Assembly (NCBI GenBank): GCA_036924285.1
Contig: JAYKYS010000004.1
Span: 27,374,001 to 27,438,000 of the forward strand
DNA: 64,000 bases
Reading direction: 5' to 3'
Source of the DNA: Asterella californica
Taxonomy: Eukaryota; Streptophyta; Marchantiopsida; Marchantiales; Aytoniaceae
A program made the translations under genes and the position numbers. Positions within the stretch are counted from its first letter, which is position 1. The number at the start of each line of letters is the position of its first letter. This document shows, one piece after another, positions 20,798-32,914 of this stretch. The notes under the pieces were generated by a model that searched no databases, was not told where the DNA came from, and saw only the letters and a list, made by a program, of their open reading frames with translations.

Positions 20798-21214
20798 GCT
20801 CTTGATCTTCCACTTGTGCACGCGTTCGTCATTAAGCTCCATTGTCTATCGCGTGATCACTTTGGAGTGTTTAGGGTCGCTCATTGAGAAGAGTCGTTTA
20901 TGATTGCGATAATGGCTACTCCGGATCTTATCATTCTTCCGATAATCACTTACGACGCTGTTTGAGATCTTACAATCTACATCTAACTCTGATGTGGTAT
21001 GGATCTTTGATTGGATCTAAATTTTCCAGCGAGGGTTCCGTTCAACACTTGGGTCGAAATTCTTTGTTACAATCGACTAAAGGTGACGCATCGAGAGTTT
21101 ATCGTGAAGAATTTCAGAGAGGATTACTACAACCAGATAATAGCTTCATCCGTTCTTTTTGTAGTTCCGTTTATTGTCAATTGTTTTAAGGTCGACATTC
21201 TAACTCTATATTGA
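20798..21214 (+). pseudogene. Unrecognised conserved protein segment, copy 1
   Basis: Reads ALDLPLVHAFVIKLHC ... LIILPIITYDAV ... DLNFPARVPFNTWVEIL ... IVKNFREDYYNQIIASS and ends ILTLY before TGA at 21212-21214. It contains several stops. Over the last 67 codons it matches copy 2 (24857-25060) at 38 positions, with many conservative changes (Phe/Tyr, Ile/Val, Lys/Arg, Glu/Asp) and the same end. That pattern suggests it once coded for protein. I do not know the family. Confidence 0.45.
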
Positions 21215-23142
21215 GTGTAGTTTGTCTTTCGTGTCTACGTGCTTCTTGATCAACAACATCGTCAACGTAACGTGTTTGTAGTGTGTTTACTATTTGAGTA
21301 CCCAAATGGTACTCATGTTAAAATTTCACTCTTTGTGTGTTGATCATGTGAGTGAAGACAAAAAACATTTTGTCAACTTATTTGGTTGAAAGTTTGATCA
21401 ATCATCTTCTACCAAGTTTTCTTCATACTTTTGAGAATTAGAGACACTCGTGGTCAATTCGACGAGTGTCAGATATGATTGGAAAGCTTGGAAGACGAGG
21501 ATACTCGTGGACTCAATGACCGCTCGATTCAGAGTTGGCATGATGACGTTTCGATCGATTGAAGATGAGGAGGTCAAATTCATAACCAGTTTCATACCCG
21601 TGAGGTTTTTTTGCACTTTATGAGAGTTCTCTCGGGTTGTTGGAGAGGAGATGGCTATTGCTGGAAAGCTCTCGAGATGAGCTTGTTGAGCTCGATCGAT
21701 TTCAAGTTGGATTGACAAAGTTATGACCGACTAAATTGAGTATCTCAAATCAGAGATTACGAGAGTGAGCATTTGTTACCAAAAAACATTGAGAGTGATA
21801 TTGAGAGATTGAAATCGATTTTAGTTATGAAACTTTCCAAGGTCTGAGAGAATACATTCAACTACCTAGATGTGAAATTTCAGACCATTTGGGTTATTAA
21901 GTTGAAGGATATTGCTGTTTTGTGTGCAGAGGTCTGCATATTATCTTGTGTCAGTAACAGTTGGGATTCAGATCATTCCGAAAGTTTGGTTGAGGGCCTG
22001 GTCCTGAAATTTTACAGAGTGGTAGTGAAGAAAGCACTTCAATTTCATGAGAAGTTTGAGACCTTTTGGTCGAGCGGATTGTGAAAAATAGAAAGTAAAG
22101 TTCTGTCGAAAGTTTATCATGAGAGATTTGAGAGGAGGATTGAGTGAATGTCACATCTGAGTTGATTGTGAATTTGATTCGTGCATGTCGAATCTTGTTG
22201 GAGATCTGAGAAGAGGAAGTTTATGGAGATATAAAGGTTGTTATCAGTGGACTAGTACAGAAACTGAGATCTGCTAAAATAGCAAAGTATAGTTTTGTGA
22301 ATGTTATAGAAACAACGAACTTTGATAAGACATAATTGCCAACTCATAGACGATCTCTTTGCATGTCATATCTTAATAGAGAGCTTATTCTACAAGGTAC
22401 ATATTGACCTTAGTTTCATCCCATTTAGAGCTATGGTTGAGGAGTGACAGTGAGATAAATTTGAGAGATTCTTGTCTCGGAAGATGTAAGATTTAAGGTT
22501 CTTTGGAGAACAAGTCGACCTAGAGGTTTTGCTAGTGCTTCAATGCACTTGATCAGGAGTATGGAGAGTTATCGTTAGTATTGCTTGTTTTTGGATCTTC
22601 TTCATATTCGCATGTCTGTTTGTACGTCAAGTGGGTTTGGATTAGATTTGTGTGCGGACGTTGTGCTTAAGTTTTTTTCACTAGGAGTGCTGATATTTTT
22701 CTTGTGGTGAGGCTGGAGTGATGATCAACAGACCCAATAATGCTTATGATAATGGCAGGAACATATTACCTGTGTTCGTTATTTCGATTCTATCTCTAGT
22801 TGAGTGAGAGAGAGATTTACCGAGAGAACGTGAAGATATCGTAGCGAAATAGGTTTAGAGGGTACTTGGGAGTCGAGAGAGAGGTTGGATGGTTGCTAGT
22901 TGTGAGTCATAGAGTGCGACATTTACTCTCCACAGACAGATACCTGGTGTATTCTCAGAAAAGAAAGCACGTCACACGACAATTGATGAACTCGACTTGA
23001 AACTTCGGGGGTGGAGAGTTAGTGAAGTTCTTTTCAGAACTTTATCATGATCGAGAGACAAAGAGCTAGAAACTCTTCAGACACGATTTCGTTACAATTT
23101 GATCTTGTTATAAGACAAATGTTCTAAGCATTTGCTTTGTAC
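21215..23142 (+). repeat. LTR-like or leader sequence of relic E
   Basis: No coding frame. It contains stretches similar to 25.34-25.9 kb (ggaaagctctcgag, gatcgattt, gaaactttccaag). Near 22700-22790 a segment (gatgatcaacagaccc ... aatggcaggaacatattacc) resembles 51970-52040 of element M, which suggests related LTR ends. Confidence 0.4.
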
Positions 23143-23644
23143 ATGGATCAACAACAAACTGTTCAACGGAAGGAGACGATAATTACCGAGGCTTTGCATT
23201 CGATGGTAGAAACATTAGATCAGTTTGAAGGGAGAAACATCTCCAAGTATTTGAAGTTTTATTCTTGAGAGATGGAGCTAAGTAAAGTACTAGAGGGATC
23301 TAGTTGCTACCGAACTACTTCGGGAGTTTGAGAGATAGTTTCTTCAACTATCTCGGATGGAGAAGTTCACACTTGAGAACGACAAAGTGGAGCTATTTTT
23401 CCAGTCTGCCAACAACGAGCTACTAAGGGAGTTGGAGTTGCTGTTGGAAGATCAGACGAAAGACAATGATCTCACATCTGATTGGAAGAATGTTAGCGAA
23501 GTAGTGGGAGTACTTGCGATGCGAGAATACCAAAGGAGAAAGATGGTTGTAAGTCAAGCACCAAGACCACTGTCAAGTGTTTCGTTGATGCAGAAGGAAT
23601 GCGGAAGTTTCGCTGATGTCTTACAACAAGACATCATTTTCTGA
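23143..23644 (+). pseudogene. Relic E gag
   Basis: From ATG at 23143 the reading gives ETLDQFEGRNISKYLKFY and then a stop. After a frameshift the 23357-23644 frame reads KVELFFQSANNELLRELELLL and DWKNVSEVVGVLAMREYQRRK, a gag-type helical segment. Both parts fit a retrotransposon gag of the element A lineage. Several stops are present. Confidence 0.55.
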
Positions 23645-23899
23645 AAAGAAAAAAAGCTCACCGTGAGAAACAACGAGAAGATTCTTAGAACCAATTTCGA
23701 GAAAGGAGGAATGAAGCAAGTACTGGAGGAGTATCTATCTCAACATGTTACTACGTATGAAATTTACTACTTATGGAATTGAGGTAATAAAAGAAAGAAA
23801 TGCTTCTAAGAAGCATGGAGATATTCTTGATATGTGGAGTCACGTTGTGAGCACGAATAAAAAAGAAAAATGACAAAGAACGAATTACTCAAAACAGCC

Positions 23900-24640
23900 A
23901 CGGCAATAAAAGGTGCTATTGGATGAGATGATCCCATTGATACAATGTCTGTACATGCTTATTTGGTGAAGAGTCAACATGAGATTCTTATGGAAGAGAA
24001 GCACAGACGTGATGAAGCAAGCTCTAGAGAGAACAGCTCCTAAGAGACAATCAAGAAGAGAGAAGTTCAGACCGGAGAGTATGCTTCTACCAGAAGAGAC
24101 TATGGAAGAGATCTTATCATCTACTCATGAAAAATCAGAGAAAAATAGAGATAAAAAGAAAAGCAAAACTCTTTCGTACAAGCTTCAGTCTGATATTGAA
24201 GCTGTTACAGATTTGAAAAGTGTACTAGAGGAGAGAGTACTCAATGCCAAGATCGAGTTTACTTTGCGAGAGGTTCTTAAGATTGCCAAGAAAGAGTTTC
24301 ATGATGTTATTATTGACACCATCAAACGAAAAAAGCAATTGGTAAAAAATATCGCTGTGTCTAACGCATTAGACACAAGGATATCAGAAGAGGAAGAATT
24401 AGAACTAGTTCAATGCTCCATGAATCGTAAAGTTCGATTTGAGGATGATTGTGATGACAAGGTCTCTAGTCATTACACCAGAGGACATTAGGTAAGAGCT
24501 ATTACCGAAACCTTAGTGAAGATAGAAGAGATGAAAGATCCGTTGATTGTTCTCATTGATCATGGATTTGAGATCAATATCGTCTCTAAGGACATCTACA
24601 AGCAAGGTGGATGACCTCTTGATATAGATCATGGTTGGAT
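23900..24640 (+). pseudogene. Relic E gag end and protease
   Basis: Near 23930 DDPIDTMSVHAYLVKSQ matches the element A segment WRDPVDATSIRAFL. The 23979-24491 frame contains LREVLKIAKKEFHDVIIDTIKRKK, closely matching element A at about 900-985. After a TAG at 24489-24491 the same frame gives the protease core LIVLIDHGFEINIVSKDIY with an Asp-His-Gly active site. Reading ends near 24640, where an unrelated block begins, so everything after the protease is lost. Confidence 0.7.
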
Positions 24641-24655
24641 GGAGGTTTATTACCG

Positions 24656-25060
24656 GCTCAAGATCTTCCTTTCCCGAATCCGTTTCACATCAAGCTTCAT
24701 TGCATCCATCGCGATCACTTTCGACAGTGATTAGTTGCATACTTTGGCGATGAATTCATGAGAAGAGTGATGAAATTACAGCTTCCGGTGATCATTCCGA
24801 TCGTAACATACGGAGAGACTTGGGATATGACGATGTACATTTTGTTGTGAGAGACAATGGATCTCAACTATCCATCGAACGTTTCTTTCAACTTTTGGGT
24901 CGATGTCCGGTGTCATTGCAGACCTAAGATCAATCATGGGGTTTGGATCGTGAGAAACTTCGGGCAAGAATATTACAATCGAGTGATAGCTTCACCGTTT
25001 CTTTTTGTCGTATCTTTTATTGTAGAACGTTTCCAGGTTGTAATATTGACGTTGTATTAG
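24656..25060 (+). pseudogene. Unrecognised conserved protein segment, copy 2
   Basis: Reads AQDLPFPNPFHIKLHC ... FMRRVMKLQLPVIIPIVTYGETWDM ... MDLNYPSNVSFNFWVDVRC ... IVRNFGQEYYNRVIASP and ends ILTLY-TAG at the same place as copy 1. It has fewer stops than copy 1. It abuts the truncated protease of relic E directly. Confidence 0.45.
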
Positions 25061-25102
25061 TCTGCGACTCAATCGTTTCCATTCTGGTTGAGCGCTTCTA
25101 TA

Positions 25103-25928
25103 TAGTTACGGACCGCGAAGAATCCATCGACATATCTGAAGGATTTTCTGAGGTCTTAGAGTCTTGTTGATGTCTTGTATCTCCTTGAGAGAAAAAATTC
25201 GTTCTAGAGGAAAAAATTGAGTGGAGAAAAAACAAAAATAAAGATCTTTTTGCTCTTATTGGTCCACTTTTGGACCAATGGTGTTCTAGCTGATCCTCGC
25301 AACGTTTCTGTGATTTCTGGAGGCTTCGGAGGTCCATTCGTGTAACGAAGGATATGGTTGGAGAGCTCTCGACCGGGGCTACAATCTGGGCTGAAGAATC
25401 GATCGATTTGATGGAAAGATGAGCGCGTTATGATCGATTGAGTGGAGGGGGGTGCAATTCGTACCTACCGCTACGTTTCTGGTTGTTCCGGGAGACTGGC
25501 GAAGAGTTTTGAGGAGCTGTGTGTTGGGTTGGAGAGCTGACGACGTGCTGGTCGTTTTGATATCAATTTCGTCAAGTTCTTGATCGATTTGGATTCTGAA
25601 CCGACCGATTGAAGTTGAGAAGTGCAGATGTGATAAAGCAGAAACATCGAACTATGATAGTCATGGATAGTTTACTATTGCTTGAGTTCCGAGTCGAATT
25701 TATGAGTGAAATTTTCCAAGATTGAAATATGTCTTATCAGTAAGATATTTGGGAAGTTTCACCTCAAATGGTCGAGTAGTTTGTTCAGAATCTTGGATCA
25801 AATGTACTTGGGTCTGTAAAGCTCTAAAGTTAGCACAGATTACGGTTTGATCCATATCTGAGAATTGGTTTAAGATTTCGACCTGAAAATTGTTCAGGGT
25901 AGGAGTGAAGGGTCCAATCAAGCTTCCT
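25103..25928. repeat. 825-bp direct repeat, left copy
   Basis: Runs from tagttacggaccgcgaag to caatcaagcttcct. The right copy is at 26879-27703, and the two differ by only scattered bases and a few indels. Each copy has a different outer flank. Confidence 0.85.
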
Positions 25929-26878
25929 AAGGCTAGTGTTCCGGCTAGTTCTACCCCGCCCTACGTCAACCGGGAAAACGCCGCTCCTCCCGCTTAGCGT
26001 CTTCTGGCTCCCGGTCGGATGTACGCTTTGGTTGCATATTTATTTCCCCTCGGCGTCCGTTCGACGCTCCAACCGGCTGACGCCTCGCGAGAGGTCTTAC
26101 ATTCGAGAGAACACCGACGCCGGCACCTTCCGCTACACGTAAAACTGCTGGTGGACTTTATCATCGTGAAGAGTTGGTACTGCGGTTGTGAGGACAAACT
26201 CCTAAACGAAACAGCGGTCCACTGCCCATGGACGTACAAAATTTGTCCTTGTGTCTGATTTAAGTACCTTATCTTAGTGCAAGGCAAATTTGAACTGCCC
26301 TAATATTTATGCATAAGTAGAGTATCATTTACGAAACTAGTGCAAACTCACGCATGATCTAGTTTGTTGTTGTTGAGTATAGCAAAACCTTAATCGCGTT
26401 CCAGACCTTAAACCCTTAAGGTCTTCTCATCCTGCCGATAGAATGCCTAGGATTCCGCGGAGTTGCGATTGCCTACCGCTCCTGAGCATTCGTTCAGACA
26501 TTCTTGGGAACCTTGAAGTGAATGCGTCGATCAAATGTGACCGCGAAGCGAGGTTGGTCAATTCTTCCTACAGACAGAACCTTGCCTACGTATAATTGCT
26601 TGAAGTAGAGGTTATGATGAATGGACCTGCGAGAATGAGTTTGTTCGTTGAGTGAGGATAACAATAGAGATTGGTCCTTTCACAAAATCAATATGGATTG
26701 GTCAGCTGGAAATCAGTGTAGCAGTAGAAGTACAGGATGTGGTCTATTCTCCCGATGCTGTACCTGAAAGAGCCTGCAAGCGGTCTGGACCCGAGGTCTC
26801 GACCTTTCACGGGATCTCACACCGATCTTTAACTTATAGACATGATGACTCAAGAGGTGAGGCAGAGTCTTTACCATG
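25929..26878. other. 950-bp spacer between the direct repeats
   Basis: Its first 180 bp are GC-richer than the surroundings (ctaccccgccctacgtcaacc...). I found no convincing gene. Frames of 70-100 codons exist on both strands but show no motif. No similarity to the rest of the window was noticed. Confidence 0.5.
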
Positions 26879-27703
26879 TAGTTACAGACCGCGAAGAATC
26901 CATCGACATATCTGAAAGATTTTCTGAGGTCTTAGAGTCTTGTTGATGTCTTGTGTCTCCTTGGGAGTAAAAATTCGTTCTAGGGGAAAAAGTTGAGTGG
27001 AGAAAAGACAAAAGTAAAGATCTTTTTGCTCTTATTGGTTCACTTTTGGACCAATGGTGTTCTAGCTGATCCTCGCAACGTTTCTGTGATTTCTGGAGGC
27101 TTCGGAGGTCCATTCGTGAAACGAATGATATGGTTGGAGAGCTCTCGACCGGGGCTACAATCTGGGCTGAAGAATCGGTCAATTTGATGGAAGGATGAGC
27201 GCGTTATGATCGATTGAGTGGAGGGGGTGCAATTCGTACCTACCGCTACGTTTCTGGTTGTTCCGGGAGACTGGCGAAGAGTTTTGAGGAGCTGTGTGTT
27301 GGGTTGGAGAGCTGACGACGTGTTGGTCGTTTTGATATCAATTTCGTCAGGTTCTTGATCGATTTGGATTCTGAACCGACCGATTGAAGTTGAGAAGTGC
27401 AGACGTGATAAAGTAGAAACATCGAACTGTGATAGTCATGGATAGTTTACTATTGCTTGAGTTCTGAGTCGAATTTATGAGTGAAACTTTCCAAGATTGA
27501 AGTATGTCTTATCAGTAAGATACTTGGGAAGTTTCACCTCAAATGGTCGAGTAGTTTGTTCAGAATCTTGGATCAAATGTACTTGGGTCCGTAAAGCTCT
27601 AAAGTTAGCACAGATTACGGTTTGATCCATATCTGAGAATTGGTTTAAGATTTCGACCTGAAAATTGTTCAGGGTAGGAGTGAAGGGTCCAATCAAGCTT
27701 CCT
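26879..27703. repeat. 825-bp direct repeat, right copy
   Basis: Near-identical to 25103-25928. It is followed by sequence that may continue the old LTR of relic E. Confidence 0.85.
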
Positions 27704-29085
27704 GTGAAGTTTGATCATCATTGGTCGACTGGTTTGGGAGGATTGAGGTCTCAAAGTTCAAAGATACTTCTGTTATTAGTAATTTCGAGTTTTTCGGTAT
27801 AATCTATTGTCATTTTGATCATTTTTGAGCAATTTGGAGAGGAGTTGTTGTTGAAACTTCCATGCTTGCATACAACTCGACATTGGAGGATGTGGGGCTG
27901 ATTTCAGCTCTTGGTGATGAAGGAGAACAGAGTCGTCATGAATCTTAAGTCGCTGTTTGGGTTCTCGGAGCTGCCAAGTACTACCGCCGTTGGTGCTATG
28001 TTGAGATCTGAGTAGTGCCTTGAAGCATGCATGTTTTACCTTGCTGGAATGCTTGGTAGACCAAGGTGTACAGAAAGTTGTATCGATACTCTATCAAGTT
28101 GATTGAGTGATCTTATAGCATCTTCTGGTTGTACTATGAAGTTGTGATAGTTGGATTGATGGGCAGTTAGCATCGCTGGGGAGCTATTCAGAAGTCATGC
28201 TTCCAGTGATATAGAAGAATAACTTCAGTTAGATAGTACAGAGCTGAGTATTTTTAGTTAGAGTACAAAAGATCTGTTTGTAACACCAGTTTATACAACC
28301 TATACGTAACCTTGGATCGTAGCAAGCTTTAAACTTGAACCGAGCGGATACAAGGTCATTCGGGCTAGAAGAGTTGATAGTGTTAAACATTTGAGTGAAA
28401 ACATCCAGATCTAGATCCAACCTTGTCAACCCACATACCTCTGCACAGCCATATACCCAGTGTATTCTTAGACAGAAAAACACGTTATACGATACCGTGA
28501 AACAACTGCCGCATTGGGCTTGGTATTGAACGTTTTAAAAAGAAAAAAAGACCCATCAAAGAATTACCGCATTAGACTAGAGCACATTTTATTTCCGCCG
28601 AAAGACACCATGCGGTTATTGAGCATTTTGTCGAGAAAAAAACTCATAAAACGATTATCATATGGATCACAATATCTTTCTTCCCTCTAGGGGTACATTT
28701 TATGTATTTACTCGACGAACACATTTTGAGCGCAATGATTTTCTGCACACTGTTTTTTCTCACATGAAGAACATTATTTTATGCCGAATATTTTTCAAAA
28801 GAGAACCACCCAAATATTTTTCAAAATCAATGGCAGTGAAAAAACTGTACATCAAGTGAATATGCATCAAAGGCGTAGTTTCGGCCGAGAGACGAAAAAT
28901 GTCAAGCTTACTGTCCGGGTACAAAATACTCAACGGGGATTGGTTTCGGCCCTCTGGACTTATTTAGTTGATAAATAGAAAAAAGACAGTGTCCCAGCAT
29001 ATACCCATCCACGTACACTGTCAATGGTCTCATGTATTTGGACATGTATATGAGATAAACAACTAAAACTTTTACAAGTATTCTT

Positions 29086-29146
29086 AGTTAGTCCAGCGGA
29101 TAGTGTTTACTGTATGATGCATCACGTCAAGGGTTCAAAACCGGCA
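29086..29146 (+). repeat. tRNA-like pol III promoter (SINE head)
   Basis: tagtccagcggatagtg fits the A-box consensus, and about 30 bp downstream gggttcaaaaccggcag is a good B box with the right spacing. There is no foldable acceptor stem or anticodon arm, so this is a SINE or tRNA relic rather than a tRNA gene. Confidence 0.5.
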
Positions 29147-29504
29147 GATCATCCTCCATGCGCATGACAGATTATTTAATAAAGATTTGGAGTGTTAATT
29201 TAACAAATATTTGATCAAAAAAAATTCGTATTCTCTAAGAGAACTTAGAGGGCTGATTGAAGAATTAAAATAGAGTTATAGCACTCCAAGAAGACATCTG
29301 ATTCTCTGTGAACATAAATAATGTATTCAGAAAATACAAAAGCACTGTAATACTTGAACTGAACTGGACTTGGATGATAATGCAAACATCTTTGATATAG
29401 CATCAAGTGAATAATATGCATACAGAGAAGTTCATCATGTTCGTAAGTTACATAACCAGCTAGTGGCGTCCAATCGAATGGTTGCTTTCGCCCCAGCCAC
29501 CCCA

Positions 29505-29565
29505 ATCCAAATTGCGCTCACCTCTCGAGGTTGAGGTGCTAAATTCAAATTATAATCCGTCTGTC
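29505..29565 (+). repeat. Possible SINE fragment
   Basis: gcgctcacctctcgaggttgag, then gctaaattcaaattataatc. The end resembles 41240-41265 (ccaagttcaattataatc), suggesting two copies of one tRNA-derived family. Weak. Confidence 0.25.
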
Positions 29566-29935
29566 ACACTCCTTTGGCGGAAGATTTGAAGTACCAACTT
29601 CTCTCAAACAGTCCTTGACTGGATACTGTAGGTCCAAAAGAGGAAACGAACATATCGTCCCGTCCAAGGTAGTTGCGCTTTCCTCTTCATGGACGTGGAG
29701 AAGATTGAACGCTACTTGTATTTCGGAGGAGGACGAGACTCGAGATTCGAGAAAGGTCATACAATTACGTATTCGCATGTGCCAAACTAATGTCGACAGC
29801 AAAGCTTATCGATACAAAACATCTCGCTCGAACGAGATTTTGTTGAATTTGTACTCTGAGCTTCAGCGTTTCTGAATGGTTTAGGGTTTCTCAGTCTTAG
29901 CAGCTCTGATTTTTGATGCACGAAATTTGAGAATC

Positions 29936-31749
29936 ATGGCCGCTGCAGTTCGAGCGATATCTTCCTTGGCTCTAGGGCTCGCTTCTTCGGTCAATTCTTG
30001 CCTTTCTCTGGCTTCCAGAGCCTCTAGAACCGGAGCTCAGCTGAGCGCGAGTCGCCAGTCTTTGGCCGGACTCCGATTCCACGATTCGACTCAGGAGCGC
30101 CACCGGACCGCTCCCATGCCTTCTGGCCCCGTCGCTCGAGGTACGTACTTCTTTGAATTGTGGAGCAATTTATCAGCATTCTTCGGAAAGTGAGAAATGT
30201 TTTTCCTTGTAGCTATGGCCGTGTTTAACATATAGCCACTTTGTCGACGCATTTTTCGGTAGCGAACCTTCTAGGTGCTGCCTTCGATTCTGTAGTGAGA
30301 GACTTTCGTTTGGTATCCTGACGGAGAGCTCGCTTAGAGGGAGAAATTGTGTCAGTAACTGGATAAGCAAACGAATTTCTCGTCTTTGTCATGGCAGTAG
30401 CCAGGCATAGTGTCGCTAAGCCAGCGACTTTGGAACGTCAGGAGGAAGCGGAGGAGCAGTATGAGAATGAGCTCGTTGCTCGTGATCATGTCCTTCGTTA
30501 CCTGCAGAGTGAAGAGATCGACGTTACGGAGCTTGAGGATGTGGGCCTTCCTCCATCTGTGGCAGTTATGAAAGAGAGGGTTACTTTCTTGAGGAAAATC
30601 GGTCTAACTACCAAGGATATCAACGGGTATCCGCTAATGGTCGGATGCAGCGTGAAGAAAAACTTAGTGCCTGTTCTTAGCTACTTGGAGAAGTTGAATG
30701 TTGAGGCTAGATTCCTACCTGAATTTATTAGGAAGTATCCGATGGTTCTTAATTCCAGCGTGGTGATGGATCTGGAGCCCGTTGTGGACTTTCTGCTCGG
30801 GATAGGAATTCAAAGGGATGCTGTCGGTAGAGTTTTAACTCGGTATCCTGATATTCTAGGGTTCAAGGTTGAGGGAACTATGAGCACATCGGTCGCGTAC
30901 CTCGTTAGTTTAGGTGTAAACATGAGAGAAATAGGCCCTATGGTCACTGAGTACCCGGAAATTCTCGGCATGAGAGTTGGGAACAATATAAAGCCCAAGG
31001 TAGATTTTCTTCTTAGTTTAGGTATACCAACACAGGTGATGGCGAAGATTCTCGAGGTGAAACCGTTCATTTTAGGGTTCGATCTCGACGACAAAGTAAA
31101 ACCGTGCATTAGGGATCTTATGGAGCTTGGAGTGAAGGAAGAAAACGTCTCACGGGTGATCGTACAGTACGCAGACGTCCTTGGACTAGACGTCAAGCAG
31201 AGGCTGGACTCCAAGATGGGTTGGCTCAGGAAGCAGGCTGGCGTTAAGCCTGAAAACATCGGTCAGATTATCGAGAGGCTTCCTCAAATTCTGGCAATCA
31301 ACATCAACCTGGCGCAATCGAGGGTTGATTTTCTGAAAGAATCAGGATTTTCACTGGAGGACATCGGGTCTATGGTAGCCAAGTGTCCTCAGATTCTGGC
31401 CATCAGTATCGAGGAGGGCTTGAGACCTAACTTAGACTTCTTTCTGGTGGACATGAAAAGACCGTTATCTGAGCTTGTGGAGTATCCCACTTACTTCACT
31501 TACAGCCTGCAGAAGAGAGTCCGGCCTCGTTACAATGAGATAGAACAGAGGGATATCAAGTGCAGCTTGGCGTGGTTCCTCAGCTGTAGTGATGCCAAGT
31601 TCCAAGAAAGGCTTCAGGTGGACTTCGTTGAGAGACCTGATGAGGACCAAACAGAAGACACGTTTATTACTGGAGGGAGGATGAAAATTAAAGGCGAGGA
31701 CTTTAGGGAAGAAGTCGATAGTGATGACGAGTATGCCGAAAGCCGTTGA
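29936..31749 (+). CDS. mTERF4: mTERF-family organellar protein, mTERF4 (BSM/RUG2)-like
   Basis: Two exons, 29936-30140 and 30398-31749, with a GAG|GTACGT donor and a GCAG|TA acceptor. They join in phase to 518 residues. The first 70 residues are Ala/Ser/Arg-rich with almost no acid, fitting an organelle targeting peptide. Residues about 120-440 are tandem mTERF repeats with the recurring Pro-x-h-L/I-G/A pattern (YPDILGFKVEG, YPEILGMRVG, LPQILAININL, CPQILAISIEEG). The region TMSTSVAYLVSLGV...IGPMVTEYP and the end ELVEYPTYFTYSLQKR, LAWFLSCSD are characteristic of the BSM/RUG2 subgroup. That subgroup acts in chloroplasts and mitochondria, where the maize protein supports group II intron splicing. 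The tail is acidic. The ATG at 29936 was chosen over 29927 because it is followed by the targeting-like sequence. It appears intact. Confidence 0.85.
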
Positions 31750-32697
31750 AGAAAGTGTTGAACATGAAAGGGTTTTTTGGCACTAACATTCGAAATTAGC
31801 ACGTGCTCCGTTTTAGTTCTCGTACCTCTGTCTGTCTGTGTGTCCGATGTCTGAACAGTTTCTGACGGAGGGAACAGGATTAGGGAGGGCTACTGTCTCG
31901 TCTGCTTACGCCTGATCACCGTCATCCAGGTTACTGACAAGAGTTGGAATGAATCTGTGGGGTTCTTCCACAATCCGTTTCAGTTCAGTTTAGCACTCTG
32001 ATATTTTTGTAGCATTGAAAGTGGTAGAAGCTTCTGGGATAACATCGACAAGAGTTGTCACAGGCAAGTGTTCTTCAGACGTAGGCGAGATATTCTCGAG
32101 ACGATCCTGTTATACATTTCTATCAGCGCCATAAAGCGTTCATAGGAGGTAGGTGGTTTGTGTTTGATAAAGTAGTGTATATAAACAGGCAAGAAAATCG
32201 CCTGTGAGGTACTCCCTGGCTTACGGGAGGATTTATACCAGGCTAGAAGTCCCCAGACAACAACTCAGCTTTGAAGAAAACTCTTCATTGGTTCTTGCCG
32301 AACCCGAAAGAAGGCCCGGGGAGCGGATATCAAGAGCACGGAGAACAGTGCTTGCTGTAGTGAGTGACCGCCTGTGATGATCAACATCACCGTACTGCCG
32401 ATCAGTTTCGTATAGGTCCGAGAAAGTTCAATGTCAAGTGCGTCATAAGAACAACAAATGTACAGTGTGTGACGAAACCAAATGATATTACAGATCATCG
32501 GTATAATCTAGAACCCTAGATAACATTAGATTATAAGGTATACGGCATTGCAATATCTACTCTTCACAGTCAAATATAGACTTAAGTTTACTACTCTTGG
32601 TTCCTTGTTTTCAGTTTCTTGATTGAAATCTTGAAATGTAAACTTACGTAAGTCTTAGTCTCAACCTGTTGGTATTTTGCATACATCATTATCAGTG

Positions 32698-32783
32698 AAC
32701 CGTTCTCTTATCAGCAGAGCTAACCGTTCTCTTATAACATATTTACTGATATGTTCTAAGAGAACGGTTAACCGATCTCTTAT
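32698..32783. repeat. Repeated aaccgttctcttat with inverted copy
   Basis: Direct copies start at 32698, 32722 and (one mismatch) 32770. An inverted copy taagagaacggtt at 32757-32769 pairs perfectly over 13 bp with the copy at 32722-32734. It may be a small foldback element. Confidence 0.6.
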
Positions 32784-32826
32784 CATAACATCATCTCACA
32801 AGGATGATGTTGTCCATCCCAAGCAT

Positions 32827-32914
32827 GTAACACTAGTTCAGTTTCTAACATTAGATCTGGAGTTGTTTTGATGTAACTCTGGTTCAGTTCCAACATCAGA
32901 TCTGGAGTTGTTTT
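32827..32914. repeat. Tandem duplication, about 45 bp
   Basis: gtaacactagttcag...agatctggagttgtttt is repeated as gtaactctggttcag...agatctggagttgtttt directly after, with a few differences. Confidence 0.7.

Larger units (their letters stand above)
20798..28500 (+). mobile_element. Relic E: old gag-protease retroelement with LTR-like flanks
   Basis: Gag and protease remains of the element A lineage (23143-24640) are flanked by sequences that resemble each other. The segment at 20.8-22.75 kb shares with 24.66-28.5 kb an unrecognised protein-like block, a gagagctctcgag...gatcgattt stretch (about 21665 and 25358), and the end cagtgtattct near 22950 and 28465. RT, RNase H and integrase are absent, so the element has lost its pol. 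The similarity is seen by eye only, and the boundaries are approximate. Confidence 0.5.
27704..29935. other. Relic E tail and upstream region of the mTERF gene
   Basis: 27704-28500 continues the LTR-like sequence. 28500-29900 is AT-rich, with homopurine runs and no supported gene. Two short tRNA-like signals are listed separately. No clear TATA box was found ahead of 29936. Confidence 0.45.

Noticed and set aside
25103..27703. LTR pair of a small non-autonomous element
   Set aside because: Repeat ends lack TG...CA, there is no primer site or polypurine tract beside them, and no target duplication was found.
29086..29146. Functional tRNA gene
   Set aside because: A and B boxes are present, but no acceptor stem pairing or anticodon loop can be formed.
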